Below are positions 14,296-14,678 of a DNA stretch of 14,678 nucleotides, in pieces. A model generated the notes under the pieces. That model saw only the letters and a list, made by a program, of their open reading frames with translations. It ran no database searches and was not told the DNA's origin. Both the position numbers and the translations under genes were made by a program. The stretch comes from Clostridiales bacterium (GTDB taxonomy: Bacteria; Bacillota; Clostridia; Christensenellales; CAG-314). The stretch spans positions 6,188-20,865 of the forward strand of contig DPQS01000012.1 in the NCBI GenBank assembly GCA_003537755.1, read 5' to 3'. The number at the start of each line of letters is the position of its first letter. The stretch's first letter is position 1.

Positions 14296-14304
14296 GAAAA
14301 AGAG

Positions 14305-14339
14305 AAAAAAAAACAGTCGTCCGAGGTATCTCGGACGAC
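14305..14339 (-). terminator. Strong leftward terminator inside the right end of the ISL3 element
   Basis: GTCGTCCGAG-GTAT-CTCGGACGAC, ten perfect GC-rich pairs with a 4-nt loop (14316-14339). On the minus strand it is followed by T9. It would stop RNA entering the element from the right before it became antisense to the transposase. On the plus strand no T-tract follows. Confidence 0.8.
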
Positions 14340-14384
14340 CGGCAAAAAGCAAATATGCAAATTATTTTACAGTGCGAGAATTTT

Positions 14385-14412
14385 CTTGCACCCCAACATT
14401 TGACACAGAAAC
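14385..14412 (-). repeat. Right terminal inverted repeat (IRR) of the ISL3 element
   Basis: Read inward from 14412 it starts GTTTCTGTGTCAAATGTTGG and continues GGTGCAAG, matching the left end at 20 of 28 positions. Its inner edge overlaps a hairpin GTGCGAGAA-TT-TTCTTGCAC (14372-14391). Confidence 0.75.
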
Positions 14413-14420
14413 AAAATTGA
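14413..14420. repeat. Right 8-bp target-site duplication
   Basis: AAAATTGA, identical to 8796-8803 and directly adjoining the right inverted repeat. Confidence 0.82.
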
Positions 14421-14517
14421 CGAGAGCGGAGATACGTGCAGATGGCGGCAACAGTTGCTTGCCCACGACAAACAAAAAAAAATAGTGACGGCTCAGATTG
14501 GTGCAGATTGACCCAAC
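14416..14517. repeat. Direct repeat, copy 1 (102 bp)
   Basis: Starts at ATTGACGAGAGCGGAG inside the target duplication and ends at GATTGACCCAAC. Copy 2 begins 152 bp later and differs by three substitutions and an A9/A7 length change. Contains CAGATTG twice, 10 bp apart. No convincing protein is encoded on either strand. Confidence 0.8.
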
Positions 14518-14567
14518 AGGGACGAGTAAAAAAACAGCACCGCCACAAAACACTTTATCTAAAAACA

Positions 14568-14667
14568 ATTGACGAGGGCGGAGATACGTGCAGATGGCGG
14601 CAACAGTTGCTTGTCCACGACAAACAAAAAAATAGCGACGGCTCAGATTGGTGCAGATTGACCCAAC
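14568..14667. repeat. Direct repeat, copy 2 (100 bp)
   Basis: Second copy of the unit, ending 11 bp before the window edge, so more copies could follow. The 50-bp stretch between copies (14518-14567) is not itself repeated within the window. Confidence 0.8.
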
Positions 14668-14678
14668 CTGGACAACCG

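Larger units (their letters stand above)
8804..14412 (+). mobile_element. ISL3-family element (about 5.6 kb) with disrupted transposase and cargo genes
   Basis: Bounded by 28-bp imperfect inverted repeats (8804-8831 and 14385-14412, 20/28 matching, including shared TTGGGGTG) and flanked by the same 8-bp direct repeat, AAAATTGA. Normal ISL3 elements are about 1.3-1.5 kb with one transposase. Here three collinear pieces of one transposase-like frame (8913-9145, 11581-11740, 14100-14295) are separated by 2.4-kb stretches carrying a lipoprotein gene, a kinase remnant, a dehydrogenase and a hypothetical gene. The transposase cannot be functional as it stands; movement would need help in trans. Whether the cargo was present when the target duplication formed, or entered later, cannot be decided from this copy. 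Confidence 0.75.

Noticed and set aside
14267..14568. Leftward frames of 93 and 68 codons over the right end and the direct repeats
   Set aside because: They run through the IS inverted repeat or the terminator region, and repeat units fall in different frames; no coding signature.
14413..14678. CRISPR array
   Set aside because: Repeat units of about 100 bp with only two copies and a 50-bp gap do not fit CRISPR repeat and spacer sizes.

Overview
The window looks like a chromosome segment of a low-to-mid GC Bacillota (Firmicutes), probably an uncultured gut-type Clostridia. The grounds are the ylxM-ffh-rpsP-khpA gene order, Shine-Dalgarno sites close to GGAGG, near-consensus sigma-A promoters, and a lipoprotein built from the Cys-rich PTCTxxG repeats and BspA-like leucine-rich repeats common in gut Clostridia. 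The taxonomic placement is inference.

Layout of the backbone (1-8803). A 5'-complete, 3'-cut rarA gene (leftward) diverges from a YkvI-like ten-helix membrane protein (rightward). That gene converges, through a shared bidirectional terminator, on a leftward pair: hslO (redox chaperone Hsp33), then a 574-residue helical-repeat protein of unknown function whose start overlaps the hslO stop by 4 bp. Next is the leftward housekeeping operon ylxM-ffh-rpsP-khpA (SRP plus ribosome and RNA-binding functions). It has a near-consensus promoter, a perfect hairpin at the very 5' end of its message, and a terminator after khpA. Divergent from it is a short-chain dehydrogenase with its own promoter, an operator-like palindrome over the -10, and a terminator.

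The accessory part (8804-14412) is the interesting one. I read it as a single ISL3-family insertion of about 5.6 kb. It has 28-bp imperfect terminal inverted repeats (20/28 matches) and an exact 8-bp target duplication, AAAATTGA, outside both ends. Its transposase is not intact. It survives as three collinear rightward pieces: an N-terminal zinc-finger part with a frameshift and stops, a short middle part, and the C-terminal catalytic part. The two gaps hold cargo. Gap A has a lipoprotein with Cys-rich and leucine-rich repeats, behind a perfect TTGACA-N17-TATAAT promoter that lies next to a G9 tract, and the C-terminal half of a broken uridine-kinase-like gene. Gap B has a medium-chain dehydrogenase lacking the usual catalytic Cys, several inverted repeats that look like operators or terminators, and a conserved hypothetical gene whose 5' end now reads into transposase DNA. 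The element still carries a hairpin that could mask the transposase ribosome site in read-through RNA, and a strong terminator near its right end that faces incoming transcription.

The right flank (14413-14678) holds two copies of a roughly 100-bp direct repeat with a 152-bp period. The insertion sits at the edge of the first copy. No tRNA, rRNA or CRISPR array was recognised.
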